From CAYRPN01 sp964426135 (GTDB lineage Bacteria; Planctomycetota; Phycisphaerae; Phycisphaerales; Phycisphaeraceae): a stretch of DNA of 64,000 nucleotides. Below the pieces are notes generated by a model. The model was not told the DNA's origin and made no database searches. It saw nothing but the letters and a program-made list of their open reading frames with translations. The stretch spans positions 1 to 64,000 of the forward strand of contig CAYRPN010000010.1 of NCBI GenBank assembly GCA_964426135.1, written 5' to 3'. The translations under genes were made by a program, and so were the position numbers. Positions within the stretch are counted from its first letter, which is position 1. Each line of letters begins with the position of its first letter. Shown one piece after another: positions 10,101-17,602 of this stretch.

Positions 10101-10354
10101 TACAGGCTGATGCACAGGGCATAGCGGGCGTTGGTGGCCTCGGCGTGCTTGGGGTGTTTGTTGAGGAAGGAGGTCAGTTCGTCGGCGGCGAACTTGAACT
10201 GCCCCTGCTTGATGAACCCATAGGCCGCGATGAGCTGCTTGGCGGCGGCGTCGACGTCTTCCTGGGCGCGAGCCGGCGCGGGCAGCATCGCCGCGGCGAT
10301 CATGACCGCCAACAGAACCCGCCACCATCCCTGGCGCTGCGTGAGCATCTGCAT
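7190..10354 (-). CDS. large secreted TPR-repeat protein of the ExbB/ExbD unit
   Basis: A 1054-residue protein with a signal peptide (VLLAVMIAAAMLPAPARAQ) followed by tetratricopeptide repeats over nearly its whole length; A-x-x-x-Y/F repeat signatures recur about every 34-37 residues (for example KYQDAARIL, KYEDSRKAC, QYEKARTWY). The ATG at 10354 is chosen because it starts the signal peptide; the frame above it translates only tandem repeats. TPR proteins of this kind are encoded ahead of exbB/exbD in planctomycetes and resemble the YbgF/CpoB partner of Tol-Pal. A role as a periplasmic scaffold energised by ExbBD is inferred. Confidence 0.88.
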   Translation of the reverse strand: MQMLTQRQGWWRVLLAVMIAAAMLPAPARAQEDVDAAAKQLIAAYGFIKQGQFKFAADELTSFLNKHPKHAEATNARYALCISLYRIQRYAEAAKEIPTVLADAAFKQRDEALAILGHCHLTLKENAKALAAFEELLQKHSDSKYAEGAALNQAQVLFMMEKKEEAAKACQSFLDKFPKSAHRANGLYTLALAQHALSKLPDAEATLAALLKEFPASPYALDAQLLLGQCQESQSKLKEAGESFTLALALAPPPRQAEVRYRLAVVQHNSAKYDDAIKQLETILADHKDTPYAGPARLQLGKSQYDANRVADARKTLTAVADGDKDRGSEARYWIAQCDIADKKYQDAARILDALALASPAPANLDEIDFYRAVCQMQLEQYSTATTAFATFAAKYAKSPRLTEATYHRAFCLHRQQKYEDSRKACEAVVAASDTAWRYAANKLWAENLYLMADYKGAADKFTKLAALAPAEDALQIDSRIAQCAYFGGDYTNAVPLLAKLSTNADVGKHAELRRVIFLHGDALLQLRKPKEAVDPLKRYLALNPRDEEARYKLGLAQQGAGEEPAAFATYGALVNDPASKDDSAWVQNSLLAFGQIAYREKDHAKAGAALSRLLKVKPAPSLAAPAMYLLAWIDYDAKKYEPAAQKFSELITAHPKHELAIDAMFQRGVCLSEAGKPDGALAALNEYVTAQPKGKHAVAARQFIATSLTRLNKHDEAAKTLAGLAGDKDARSDAILYDLAWSHRALKADSEKRKATAEIAKANDDAIKAYQDLLADFKSSKLATPARIELAELLYTKEQYKEAAALLEEAMKDTGTDAKTLALGKYRLGWCYAKLKDDAKAAATLSEFAAGNAQHELAASALYQAGMSSRAMTKNADAVARFSTLLKDHGKHELAAAATLRLGETQAELNDFAASAKTYEQFIAGFPKSEFIDLAYFGLGWALEQQKQYEKARTWYVKTTEKTNTVTAARAQFQIGETWFAEKKYEQAAKELLKVDNVYAYPQWSAKALYEAGQAFEQLSQFDDAKKNYQRVLDAFGKEPVADLAKKRLDALK

Positions 10355-10504
10355 GTTGTGTTCCCTGCCTCGAGTGTGAACGACACGACCGGAACCGCCA
10401 GTCGAAGTCGATGCGCGGCGTGGCACTAGTTGCTTGTCACGCCGCCACGAAAGGATAACGGGGCGACGAAGATTTTCATACGGGTGGGCCGAGCCGGTTG
10501 ACGA

Positions 10505-10660
10505 CGGGGCTTGCGCCGTCGCGGCCGAACGTACACGGTTGCCCGCCAGAGCGGGGCAAGCCCCGTCGCTAAACGCCTGCCCTCTGCCCTCTGCCCGCTG
10601 CCCGCTGCCCTCTGTCCGCTGATCTCTGCCCTCTGGCCCCTGCCCCCGCTCGCCTCCCCT
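10505..10660. repeat. hairpin plus CTGCCCT-type tandem repeat
   Basis: GGGGCTTGC near 10505 faces GCAAGCCCC near 10558. It is followed by about ten imperfect copies of a 7-base unit (CTGCCCT/CTGCCCG) up to about 10650. The tract lies between the divergent TPR and amidohydrolase genes, upstream of both. No protein is supported here. Confidence 0.6.
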
Positions 10661-10732
10661 TTCCCAGCCGCGCCGCTGCGTGTACGATGATTGGCCGAGT
10701 GTCCGACTTTCCGGGCCTTGGACGCCACCGCG

Positions 10733-12004
10733 ATGATTGTCGATCTTCACACCCATCTCTGGGACGCGCCTGAGCAGCTAGGCAGGGGTACGCCACAGCG
10801 GCTGAACCGCCAGGCAGGGCAGCCCTGGGAGCGTACCGACGCGTCCACCACGGCGTTTGACGCAGCGATGGAGCCGGTGCAGCACGCGGTGATTCTCGGG
10901 TTGGAGAGCCAATACCTGGGTGCCGCCATTCCGCTGGAACAGCTTGCCCGGTACGTGCAGCGCAAGCCCGGGAAATACCTCGGTTTCGCGGGCATCGATC
11001 CGCTCGCCCCTCAGTTAACGCAGAAGATCAGCCGGGTGCGCGAACTGGGCCTCAGCGGGGTCACGATCTGTCCTGCAGCCGCCGCATTTCATCCCAGTCA
11101 CACCCGCGCGATGACGCTGTATGAAAAGTGCGCGGAACTGGGCTTGCCCGTGCTGGTGCAGTCGGTGACGCATCTGTCGGGCGAATCGCATCTGGAATAT
11201 GCCCAGCCACACTTGTTCGACGAGGTGGCGCGGGAGTTTCCCAGGTTGAAACTCGTCATCGCGCAGGTCGGCTACCCTTGGACGGAGCAGACGCTCGTCC
11301 TCATTGGCAAGCATCGCAATATCTACGCGGATCTTTCCTACCTCGCGCAGCGCCCTTGGCAGCTTTACAACGTGCTGCTGAGCGCGCATCAGCAGGGGGT
11401 GATGGATCGCCTGATGCTGGGCAGCGATTTTCCGTTCTCCTCGCCGCAGAAGGCGATCGCGACGATTTACTCGGTGAACACGCTGACGCAGGGCACGATG
11501 CTGCCCAGTGTGCCGCGCGAGCAGTTGCGATCGATTGTGGAGCGCGACACGCTGGAGAGCCTGGGCATCAAGATTGCCGGCGGGACTCGGGCCGCGGTAG
11601 GCGCGACCCAAGCCTCAGCTTCGGCGACGGCGACGCCGGTGGTGATCGCGGCATCCACTGCATCTTCGATGGCCGCGCCGGCCACAACGGCACCAGCGGT
11701 GAATGCTTCCGCGCCCAGTGAATCTCCAAGGTCCGGCGGCTCCGACCACGACGATTCGCGCCGCGACGAGGCAGCGGCGGCCGCGCCGCTGACGCCCGTC
11801 GTGCTCCCCGCCGCGGTCAGCGCGATGACCGGCGTGCGTGCCGCGGCAGCCCCGGTGGTGGTGACCGCCGATGCCGCCGTCACGCCGCCGCCCGCACAGG
11901 CTGAGCCGGCCGCGCAGGCGTCGTCCGCCTCGCCGTTGCCCGATTCGATTCCTCTCGCAGGCGATAAGCCTGGCGAAGTGAAACCGCCCGCCACTCACGG
12001 ATGA
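10733..12004 (+). CDS. amidohydrolase-2 family metal-dependent hydrolase with Ala-rich tail
   Basis: A 423-residue protein. Residues 1-285 form a TIM-barrel amidohydrolase: MIVDLHTHLWD (HxH metal site), VILGLESQYLGA, a central VIAQVGYPW strand and GSDFPFSSP with the final metal Asp. The relatives are decarboxylases and lactonases; the substrate is unknown. The last 135 or so residues are low-complexity Ala/Pro/Ser sequence with no domain, unusual for this family and possibly a linker or a degenerate extension. The stop lies 6 bases before the next gene's ATG, so the two may be cotranscribed. Confidence 0.82.
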   Translation: MIVDLHTHLWDAPEQLGRGTPQRLNRQAGQPWERTDASTTAFDAAMEPVQHAVILGLESQYLGAAIPLEQLARYVQRKPGKYLGFAGIDPLAPQLTQKISRVRELGLSGVTICPAAAAFHPSHTRAMTLYEKCAELGLPVLVQSVTHLSGESHLEYAQPHLFDEVAREFPRLKLVIAQVGYPWTEQTLVLIGKHRNIYADLSYLAQRPWQLYNVLLSAHQQGVMDRLMLGSDFPFSSPQKAIATIYSVNTLTQGTMLPSVPREQLRSIVERDTLESLGIKIAGGTRAAVGATQASASATATPVVIAASTASSMAAPATTAPAVNASAPSESPRSGGSDHDDSRRDEAAAAAPLTPVVLPAAVSAMTGVRAAAAPVVVTADAAVTPPPAQAEPAAQASSASPLPDSIPLAGDKPGEVKPPATHG

Positions 12005-12010
12005 ACCCGC

Positions 12011-12745
12011 ATGCGATCAGGGATTTCCAAGATCATTCTTCCTGCGACCTGTCAGGCGGCTTTGTTGGCGTCGATGCTGATGATGCTCGCCGGTTGCTCC
12101 ATCTTTCAGCCGCGAAACTGGCGCACCTTGCCTGACATGCTCAATGTCTTCGGCCCCAGCGGCGGCGAAATTTCCATCAAGAGCATCAAGGAGGAAGGCG
12201 CGAGTCTCACCGGCGGATTCGAGAACGGCAGCTATTCCCTTGTCGACCAGAACACCGCCACGCTCATCCTGCTCGACGGTCCGGTGGAAACCGCCACGCA
12301 GGCGGTCACCATCCGCATGTTCTGGAACCCCAACGCCGGCCGAACCCCCATCGACCCCACCGCCACCAACGCCACGATCCAGTACGTCATCTTCACCGGC
12401 GAGAACCAGATCGGCATCTACAGCGGCGCCGGCTACATGTACCCGCACAACGATCCGGGCGGCGACAAGTTCGTCGCCAGCATGTGGCAATCCTCCATCC
12501 GCATCTCCGATAAGACCGACGCCTTCTACGATCGCCTGGGCCAGGCCCGGCTGGAAGGCAAGTTCGCCGCCCATCGCGATGATCTGGGCTTTGATCAGAC
12601 GCTGCACAAGCTCAATGCCAGAGTGCGGGAAAGGCTGGGGCGATCGCGGATGGTGGAGGCGAGTGCAGCAACGCCAGCGCTTACGCTGCACGTCCTGTCG
12701 AGTGAACATGGATTTCCGACATCAGCAGAAGGTCAAGGACGCTGA
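12011..12745 (+). CDS. lipoprotein of unknown function
   Basis: A 244-residue predicted lipoprotein: hydrophobic leader LLASMLMMLAGC with a lipobox Cys at about residue 29. The mature part is beta-rich (ATLILLDGPVETATQAVTIRMFWNPNAGRTPIDPTATNATIQYVIFTG in pieces) and has no motif that I recognise. It follows the amidohydrolase closely. Its last 65 bases overlap a convergent small gene on the other strand, so the true C-terminus may be as drawn or the gene may be frayed at this end. Confidence 0.65.
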   Translation: MRSGISKIILPATCQAALLASMLMMLAGCSIFQPRNWRTLPDMLNVFGPSGGEISIKSIKEEGASLTGGFENGSYSLVDQNTATLILLDGPVETATQAVTIRMFWNPNAGRTPIDPTATNATIQYVIFTGENQIGIYSGAGYMYPHNDPGGDKFVASMWQSSIRISDKTDAFYDRLGQARLEGKFAAHRDDLGFDQTLHKLNARVRERLGRSRMVEASAATPALTLHVLSSEHGFPTSAEGQGR

Positions 12746-12905
12746 ACTCATCGTCGTCTCCGAAAACCACGACGGTGCGGCCCGATTTGGAGCGCGCGAC
12801 GAAGTCGGAATGAGAGACATGAAAGACACGACCGTCGGCCATGTGAATGGTGAATGGCCGGAACGGAGCCTGATGCAGTACATTGGCAAATTGCTCGGTG
12901 GTCAT
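12681..12905 (-). CDS. small conserved hypothetical protein
   Basis: A 74-residue protein starting MTTEQFANVLHQAPFRPFTI. This start, with a following DGR-F-VSHxDF pattern and a D-rich IxVLDLLLMSEI end, resembles small planctomycete proteins that I recall without a known function. It overlaps the 3' end of the lipoprotein gene on the opposite strand. A short conserved family is likelier than a chance frame because the residue pattern is protein-like (aromatic and acidic positions well spread). Confidence 0.65.
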   Translation of the reverse strand: MTTEQFANVLHQAPFRPFTIHMADGRVFHVSHSDFVARSKSGRTVVVFGDDDEFSVLDLLLMSEIHVHSTGRAA

Positions 12906-13028
12906 GCCTCTATTCTATCTCGAAGACACGGTTTCATGTAAGGCTGTTTCATCTTCGCCCGAAGTCGACCGACGCACTACTCAGTGATCACCGCAGTTTT
13001 CATCAGGTTCAACACGGAGTTTCAAACC

Positions 13029-14171
13029 ATGACACGCACATTCTACCGCATCCTCGTAGTCCTCGGCCTCGCCACCCTCACCTCCTGCGGCGGCGCCGCC
13101 AATGAAAATGAAATCAGGATCGGCGAGTACGGCTCGCTCACCGGCGCTCAGGCCACCTTCGGCAAGACCACGCATGAAGGCGTGACGCTGGCGGTGGAGG
13201 AGATCAACGCGGCCGGCGGCGTGAACGGCAAGAAGATCAAGCTCATCTCCGAGGACAACCGCTCCGACAGCCAGGAGACCCGCAACGTCGTCACCAAGCT
13301 CATCACCCGCGACAAGGTCGTCGCCCTGATCGGCGAAGTGGCGTCGGGGCGATCCCTCATCGGCGGGCCCATCGCGCAGGACAAGGGCGTGCCGATGATC
13401 AGCCCGTCCTCCACCAATCCGGAGGTGACCCGCAAGGGCAACAAGATTTTCCGAGTCTGCTTCATCGATCCGGACCAGGGCTACGCCGTGGCGAAGTTCT
13501 CCCGCGAGCACCTCAAGGCCGGCAAAGCCGCGATCCTCTTCGACCAGAAGGAGCCTTACTCCACCGGCCTGCGCGACAACTTCCGCGATTGGTTCAAGAA
13601 GCTCGGCGGTGAGATCACCACCGAGCAGGCGTACTCCGGCGGCGACGCGGATTTCTCTGCCGTGCTCACCACCATCCGCGAAACCAAGCCCGATGTGATT
13701 TTCGTGCCCGGCTACTACAACGACGTGCCGAGCATCGCGATCCAGGCCCGTAAGCTCAGCCTGAACGTGCCGCTGCTCGGTGCCGATGGCTGGGAAACCG
13801 ACGACCTGCCCAATAAGGCGGAGGGCAAGCTCGAAGGCTGCTACTACTCCAATCACTACGCGCCGGCTGACAAGCGGCCGGAGTCGGTCAAGTTCGTCGA
13901 GTCGTTCAAGAAGAAGTACGGCAAGGAGCCCAGCGCCCTGGCGGCGCTGGGGTACGACGCAGCGATGCTGCTCTTTGATGCGATGAAGCGGAGCAAGTCG
14001 CTGGCCGGCGACGACCTGGCGGCCGCCATCGCGGCGACGAAGGATTTCAAGGGCGCCACGGGCACGATCAACTTCGACGCCGAGCGAAACGCGGTCAAGC
14101 CGATGGTCATCATCGGCCTCGACGCCAAGAGCGAGAAGTATGTGACGACGATTGATCCGCCGACGAAGTGA
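13029..14171 (+). CDS. LivK-like periplasmic substrate-binding lipoprotein
   Basis: A 380-residue protein with a lipoprotein leader (VLGLATLTSC) and the type-1 periplasmic binding fold: IRIGEYGSLTGAQATFG, GVTLAVEEINAAGGVNGKKI, VVALIGEVASGRS and DVIFVPGYYND. These match branched-chain amino-acid or amide binding proteins (LivK/AmiC family). The ATG at 13029 gives the leader. No ABC permease or ATPase gene is adjacent; instead a sensor histidine kinase follows after a 150-bp repeat. The protein may therefore deliver a ligand to the kinase; this is inference. Confidence 0.9.
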   Translation: MTRTFYRILVVLGLATLTSCGGAANENEIRIGEYGSLTGAQATFGKTTHEGVTLAVEEINAAGGVNGKKIKLISEDNRSDSQETRNVVTKLITRDKVVALIGEVASGRSLIGGPIAQDKGVPMISPSSTNPEVTRKGNKIFRVCFIDPDQGYAVAKFSREHLKAGKAAILFDQKEPYSTGLRDNFRDWFKKLGGEITTEQAYSGGDADFSAVLTTIRETKPDVIFVPGYYNDVPSIAIQARKLSLNVPLLGADGWETDDLPNKAEGKLEGCYYSNHYAPADKRPESVKFVESFKKKYGKEPSALAALGYDAAMLLFDAMKRSKSLAGDDLAAAIAATKDFKGATGTINFDAERNAVKPMVIIGLDAKSEKYVTTIDPPTK

Positions 14172-14177
14172 TGCTGT

Positions 14178-14316
14178 ATTGAAAATTGAAAATTGCCAAT
14201 TGAAAATTGCAAATTAGCGGAACCACTCGATGAACCACCATCGAACGGTGGCCCTCGTGGCAGCATTTCCCAATGTTGAATTTGCAATTTCCAATTTTCA
14301 ATTTTCAATTTGCAAT
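14178..14316. repeat. AT-rich mirrored repeat (family F)
   Basis: TTGAAAATTGCAAATT-type units at 14178-14217 face AATTTGCAATTTTCAATT units at 14278-14316, with a GC-normal spacer. It fills the gap between the binding protein and the histidine kinase. A shorter relative sits at the end of the kinase gene. Confidence 0.75.
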
Positions 14317-14324
14317 GATGTCTT

Positions 14325-15845
14325 ATGACGCTCGCCCGCCGCTTCTACATCGCGACGACCGTGCTGGTCGCCAGTCTGCTGGCGGTGAGCGGGGCGGCGC
14401 TGTGGGGCATCACGGGGCTGAGTGAGAACCTCAACGTCGCTCTCAGCGAGTACCGCAAGCTGCGCTCCGTCTACGAAATCGGGCCGGGGCTGGCGCGGGC
14501 ACGGGCGATGCTTGATTCGGGCGATGTGAAGAACCCGCGCGTGCTGGTGGAGCTGGAGGCGGCCAGCTTCAAGTTTGATCAGTTGCTGGGGGCCGAGGCC
14601 CGCAGGGAGGAGGCGATCGAAGCTCTGCACGATCTCGTGGAGCGCTTGCAGGCGCCCGAGTTCATCGCCCCGCCTAAACCTGCCGAGCAACTGGCCATTC
14701 TGAACAACGTGATGGGCTACCTCGCCCGCATCGGCTCGCAGACCAACGACATCATCGAAGCGACGCAGCGCGACGCGACCCGGCAGCGCCGGCTCACCAT
14801 CACTGCCGTGGCGTCGATGGCGGGGGCGATCACGCTGCTGGCGTTCGCGGTGACGCTCTGGCAGTACCGGCGGATCATGACGCCGATCGCCCGCCTCCGC
14901 CGCAGCGTGCATGGCATCGCGTCGGGCCGGTTCAACGAACGCCTGGAGGAAGCCGGCGACCGCGAACTGGCGGAGCTGTCGCGCGATTTCAATCACATGG
15001 CGGAAGAGCTCGACGAGCTTTACCGCGACCTTGAAGCGAAAGTCGCCGCCAAGAGCAAGGAACTGGTGCGCTCCGAACGCCTGGCGAGCGTGGGCTTCCT
15101 CGCCGCCGGCGTGGCGCACGAGATCAATAATCCCCTGGGCATCATTTCCGGTTACGCCGAGATCGCCCAGCGCAAGCTCGCCAGGAAAGCCGAGAACGCC
15201 GGCGAAGAGGCAAGCAAATCGCTGCACATCATTTTCGAGGAATCGCAGCGCTGCAAACAGATCATTCAAAAACTCTTGACGCTGGCGCGCGGCGGCGACG
15301 AATCACGCGGCCCCGTGTCACTGGGCAAAGTGGCGCGCGATGTGGCGGACCTGATCCACGGCCTGCCGCGCTATCGCAACCGCACGCTGGAGGTGCGCGG
15401 CGCGGAGGCGGCGCGCGACGGCGAACTCACCGTCACCGGCAACGAAACGGAACTGAAACAGGTGGCGCTCAACCTCGTGATCAACGCGCTCGAAGCCTCG
15501 CACGGCACGCCCAACAGCCCGGTGATCGTCGAGACACAGCGATCGACGCCCAATCCCCAGTCCCCAGACCCCAGACCCCAGCCTCCCCACCGCGTGACCT
15601 TGCGCGTGACCGACCACGGCAAAGGCATGACCAGCGACGTGCTCGATCGCATCTTCGAGCCGTTCTACACGGAGAAGCGCGGCGCCCCGCGCGATGGCGA
15701 GGAGCCGGGCACGGGCCTGGGCCTGTCCATCAGCCACGCGATCGTGACCAGCCACGGCGGCACGCTTCGTGCGCAGAGCGAAGGGTTAGGCAAGGGCGCG
15801 ACGTTTACGGTGGAGTTGCCCAAGGCATTGAAAATTGCAAATTGA
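14325..15845 (+). CDS. membrane sensor histidine kinase
   Basis: A 506-residue kinase. Order: membrane helix at about 9-29, a periplasmic sensor of about 130 residues, second helix near 160-180, HAMP linker (RIMTPIARLRRSVHGIASGRF), HisKA with phospho-acceptor His265 in GVAHEINNPLG, and HATPase with NLVINALEA, DHGKGM and GTGLGLSISHAIV. No response regulator is adjacent, so its partner lies elsewhere. Residues of about 406-423 are a Pro-rich insert from a 7-base tandem repeat (CCCCAGA units, about 15554-15583) between the N and G1 boxes. The last residues and the TGA come from an AT-rich palindrome. Confidence 0.92.
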   Translation: MTLARRFYIATTVLVASLLAVSGAALWGITGLSENLNVALSEYRKLRSVYEIGPGLARARAMLDSGDVKNPRVLVELEAASFKFDQLLGAEARREEAIEALHDLVERLQAPEFIAPPKPAEQLAILNNVMGYLARIGSQTNDIIEATQRDATRQRRLTITAVASMAGAITLLAFAVTLWQYRRIMTPIARLRRSVHGIASGRFNERLEEAGDRELAELSRDFNHMAEELDELYRDLEAKVAAKSKELVRSERLASVGFLAAGVAHEINNPLGIISGYAEIAQRKLARKAENAGEEASKSLHIIFEESQRCKQIIQKLLTLARGGDESRGPVSLGKVARDVADLIHGLPRYRNRTLEVRGAEAARDGELTVTGNETELKQVALNLVINALEASHGTPNSPVIVETQRSTPNPQSPDPRPQPPHRVTLRVTDHGKGMTSDVLDRIFEPFYTEKRGAPRDGEEPGTGLGLSISHAIVTSHGGTLRAQSEGLGKGATFTVELPKALKIAN

Positions 15846-15870
15846 AAATTTTCAATTTGCAGTTTTCAAT
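15827..15870. terminator. 22-bp-arm palindrome between convergent genes
   Basis: The 22 bases at 15827-15848 are the reverse complement of 15849-15870 with one mismatch, with no loop. The palindrome supplies the kinase stop codon (TGA at 15843-15845) and ends 6 bases before the argG stop. It is A/T-rich on both sides, so it could terminate both genes. It is related to the repeat at 14178-14316. Confidence 0.65.
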
Positions 15871-15875
15871 TCGGA

Positions 15876-17132
15876 TCAGACTTTCACTTTCTGCTTCATC
15901 CCGCGCACTTTCATGGGCAGGCCGAAGAGATCGATGAAGCCGCGGGCGGCGGTGACGTCGTAGCCGCTCATGGCGAAGCTGGCGAGCTTGGTGTCGTAGA
16001 GCGAGTTGGGGCTTTCCGCCTTCACCGCCAGGGCGCGACCTTTGTAGAGCTTGACGCTCACCTTGCCGGTGATGACCTTGTTGGCGTCATCGATGAACGC
16101 CTGCATGCTCTCGCGCAGCGGGTGGAACCACTGTCCGTAGTACACGAGTTCCGCGTATCGCTGGGCGAGCTGCATCTTGTAGTGATAGAGATCGCGCTCC
16201 AAGCAGAGTTGTTCCAGCGCCTTGTGCGCTTCGTAGAGGATCGTGCCGCCGGGCGTTTCATAGACGCCGCGGGATTTCATGCCCACTAGGCGGTTCTCCA
16301 CCAGCACGGTCTGGCCGACGGCGTGCTTGCCGCCGATGTCGTTGAGCGTGGCAATGAGTTCGTGCGAGGCGAACTTCTTGCCGTTCACGCTGATCGGTGT
16401 GCCCTTCTCGAAGCCCACCTCCACGTACTCCGGCTTGTTCGGGGCCTTCTCCACCGGCACCGTGATGGTCAGGCACTTGGCCCAGTTCGGTTCCTGGTCC
16501 GGGTGTTCGATCTCGCCACCCTCGTGGCTGATGTGCCAGAGGTTGCGATCCTGTGAATAGATTTTCTTCTTGCTCGCGGTGATGGGGATGTTGTGCTTCT
16601 CGGCATACTCGATGGCGGTTTCGCGATCGGTCAGGCCGTCGGCGAGGAACTTGGGGTCCTTCCACGGCGCGATGATCTTCAGCGAAGGATCCAGCGCCAT
16701 CGCGGTGAGCTCGAAGCGCACCTGGTCATTGCCTTTGCCGGTGGCGCCGTGGCCCACGGCATCGGCGCCAGTCTGATGCGCGACGAGCACCTGGTGCTTG
16801 GCGATCAGCGGCCGGGCGATCGATGTGCCCAGGAGGTAATCGCTTTCATAGACCGCATGAGCCCGGAGCATCGGGAAGCAGAACTGCTCCGCGAACTCCT
16901 TGCGCAGGTCCTTCACGACGACTTCGTCGGCGCCGCTGAGGCGGGCTTTCTTTTCGATGCCGGAAAGCTCATCGCCCTGCCCCAGTTCGGCGGCGAAGGC
17001 GACGAGTTTGACACCCGGATAGCGGCCCTTGAGCCAGGGAAGGATGACGGAGGTATCGAGTCCGCCGGAGTAGGCGAGGACGATTTTTTTCGGATCGGCG
17101 GAAGAGGCAACGGGGGCGATGGTCTTGGCCAT
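15876..17132 (-). CDS. argG: argininosuccinate synthase
   Basis: A 418-residue enzyme that joins citrulline and aspartate with ATP in arginine synthesis. The N-terminal P-loop is IVLAYSGGLDTSVI (residues about 17-30). Other family blocks are AHQTGADAVGHGATGKGNDQVRFE, DRNLWHISHEGGEIE and RGVYETPGGTIL. The ATG at 17132 (MAKTIAPV) is preferred over the frame up to 17234, which has no family resemblance. No other arg gene is adjacent. Confidence 0.97.
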   Translation of the reverse strand: MAKTIAPVASSADPKKIVLAYSGGLDTSVILPWLKGRYPGVKLVAFAAELGQGDELSGIEKKARLSGADEVVVKDLRKEFAEQFCFPMLRAHAVYESDYLLGTSIARPLIAKHQVLVAHQTGADAVGHGATGKGNDQVRFELTAMALDPSLKIIAPWKDPKFLADGLTDRETAIEYAEKHNIPITASKKKIYSQDRNLWHISHEGGEIEHPDQEPNWAKCLTITVPVEKAPNKPEYVEVGFEKGTPISVNGKKFASHELIATLNDIGGKHAVGQTVLVENRLVGMKSRGVYETPGGTILYEAHKALEQLCLERDLYHYKMQLAQRYAELVYYGQWFHPLRESMQAFIDDANKVITGKVSVKLYKGRALAVKAESPNSLYDTKLASFAMSGYDVTAARGFIDLFGLPMKVRGMKQKVKV

Positions 17133-17255
17133 GGCGGAAATCCTTGTTCTCGTACGGGAGTGAACGAAGGCGAAAAGGGTAACAAGGTTCCGCGTGGAGG
17201 TCGAGCGATTGAGAGGATTCGCCGGACTTTTCAATTCCCGCAGAGGAGTGTTCGA

Positions 17256-17375
17256 TCCGGGGAATCACAAAGACCACGAAGACTCGAAGGACACGAAGGA
17301 GAACGCGAGCCAGCTCAATTCTCTGACTTCTTTTTTTGACCTTCGTGACTTTGTGTCCTTCGTGTCCAAATCATC
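17256..17375. repeat. mirrored low-complexity repeat upstream of argG
   Basis: CACAAAGACCACGAAG and GGACACGAAGG on the left face CCTTCGTGACTTTGTG and CCTTCGTGTCC on the right. The rest of 17133-17516 shows no gene. The block would lie in the argG promoter region. Confidence 0.55.
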
Positions 17376-17516
17376 AGTCCAATGCCTGCCGAGAAACGGG
17401 GAATTGAAAAGCCCTGACGATTCGCATCGACTTGATGGCCATTCGTCTCACCGTCGGCCCCCGACTCCGTCGGGGACCAACGATGCGATCGGCCGGCGCC
17501 GGTTCGTCATGCGCGC

Positions 17517-17545
17517 AAAAAAAAGCGGCGGGGGTTACCCGCCGC
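17517..17545 (-). terminator. rho-independent terminator of flagellin gene
   Basis: Read on the minus strand, GCGGCGGG-loop-CCCGCCGC (arms 17538-17545 and 17525-17532) is followed at once by eight T (17517-17524). It lies about 55 bases after the flagellin stop. This is the clearest intrinsic terminator in the window. Confidence 0.88.
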
Positions 17546-17602
17546 GACGCATCAGTGATCGGATGTCCGCCTAAACGGACGAACCGAGATTGGACCAGCT
17601 GA

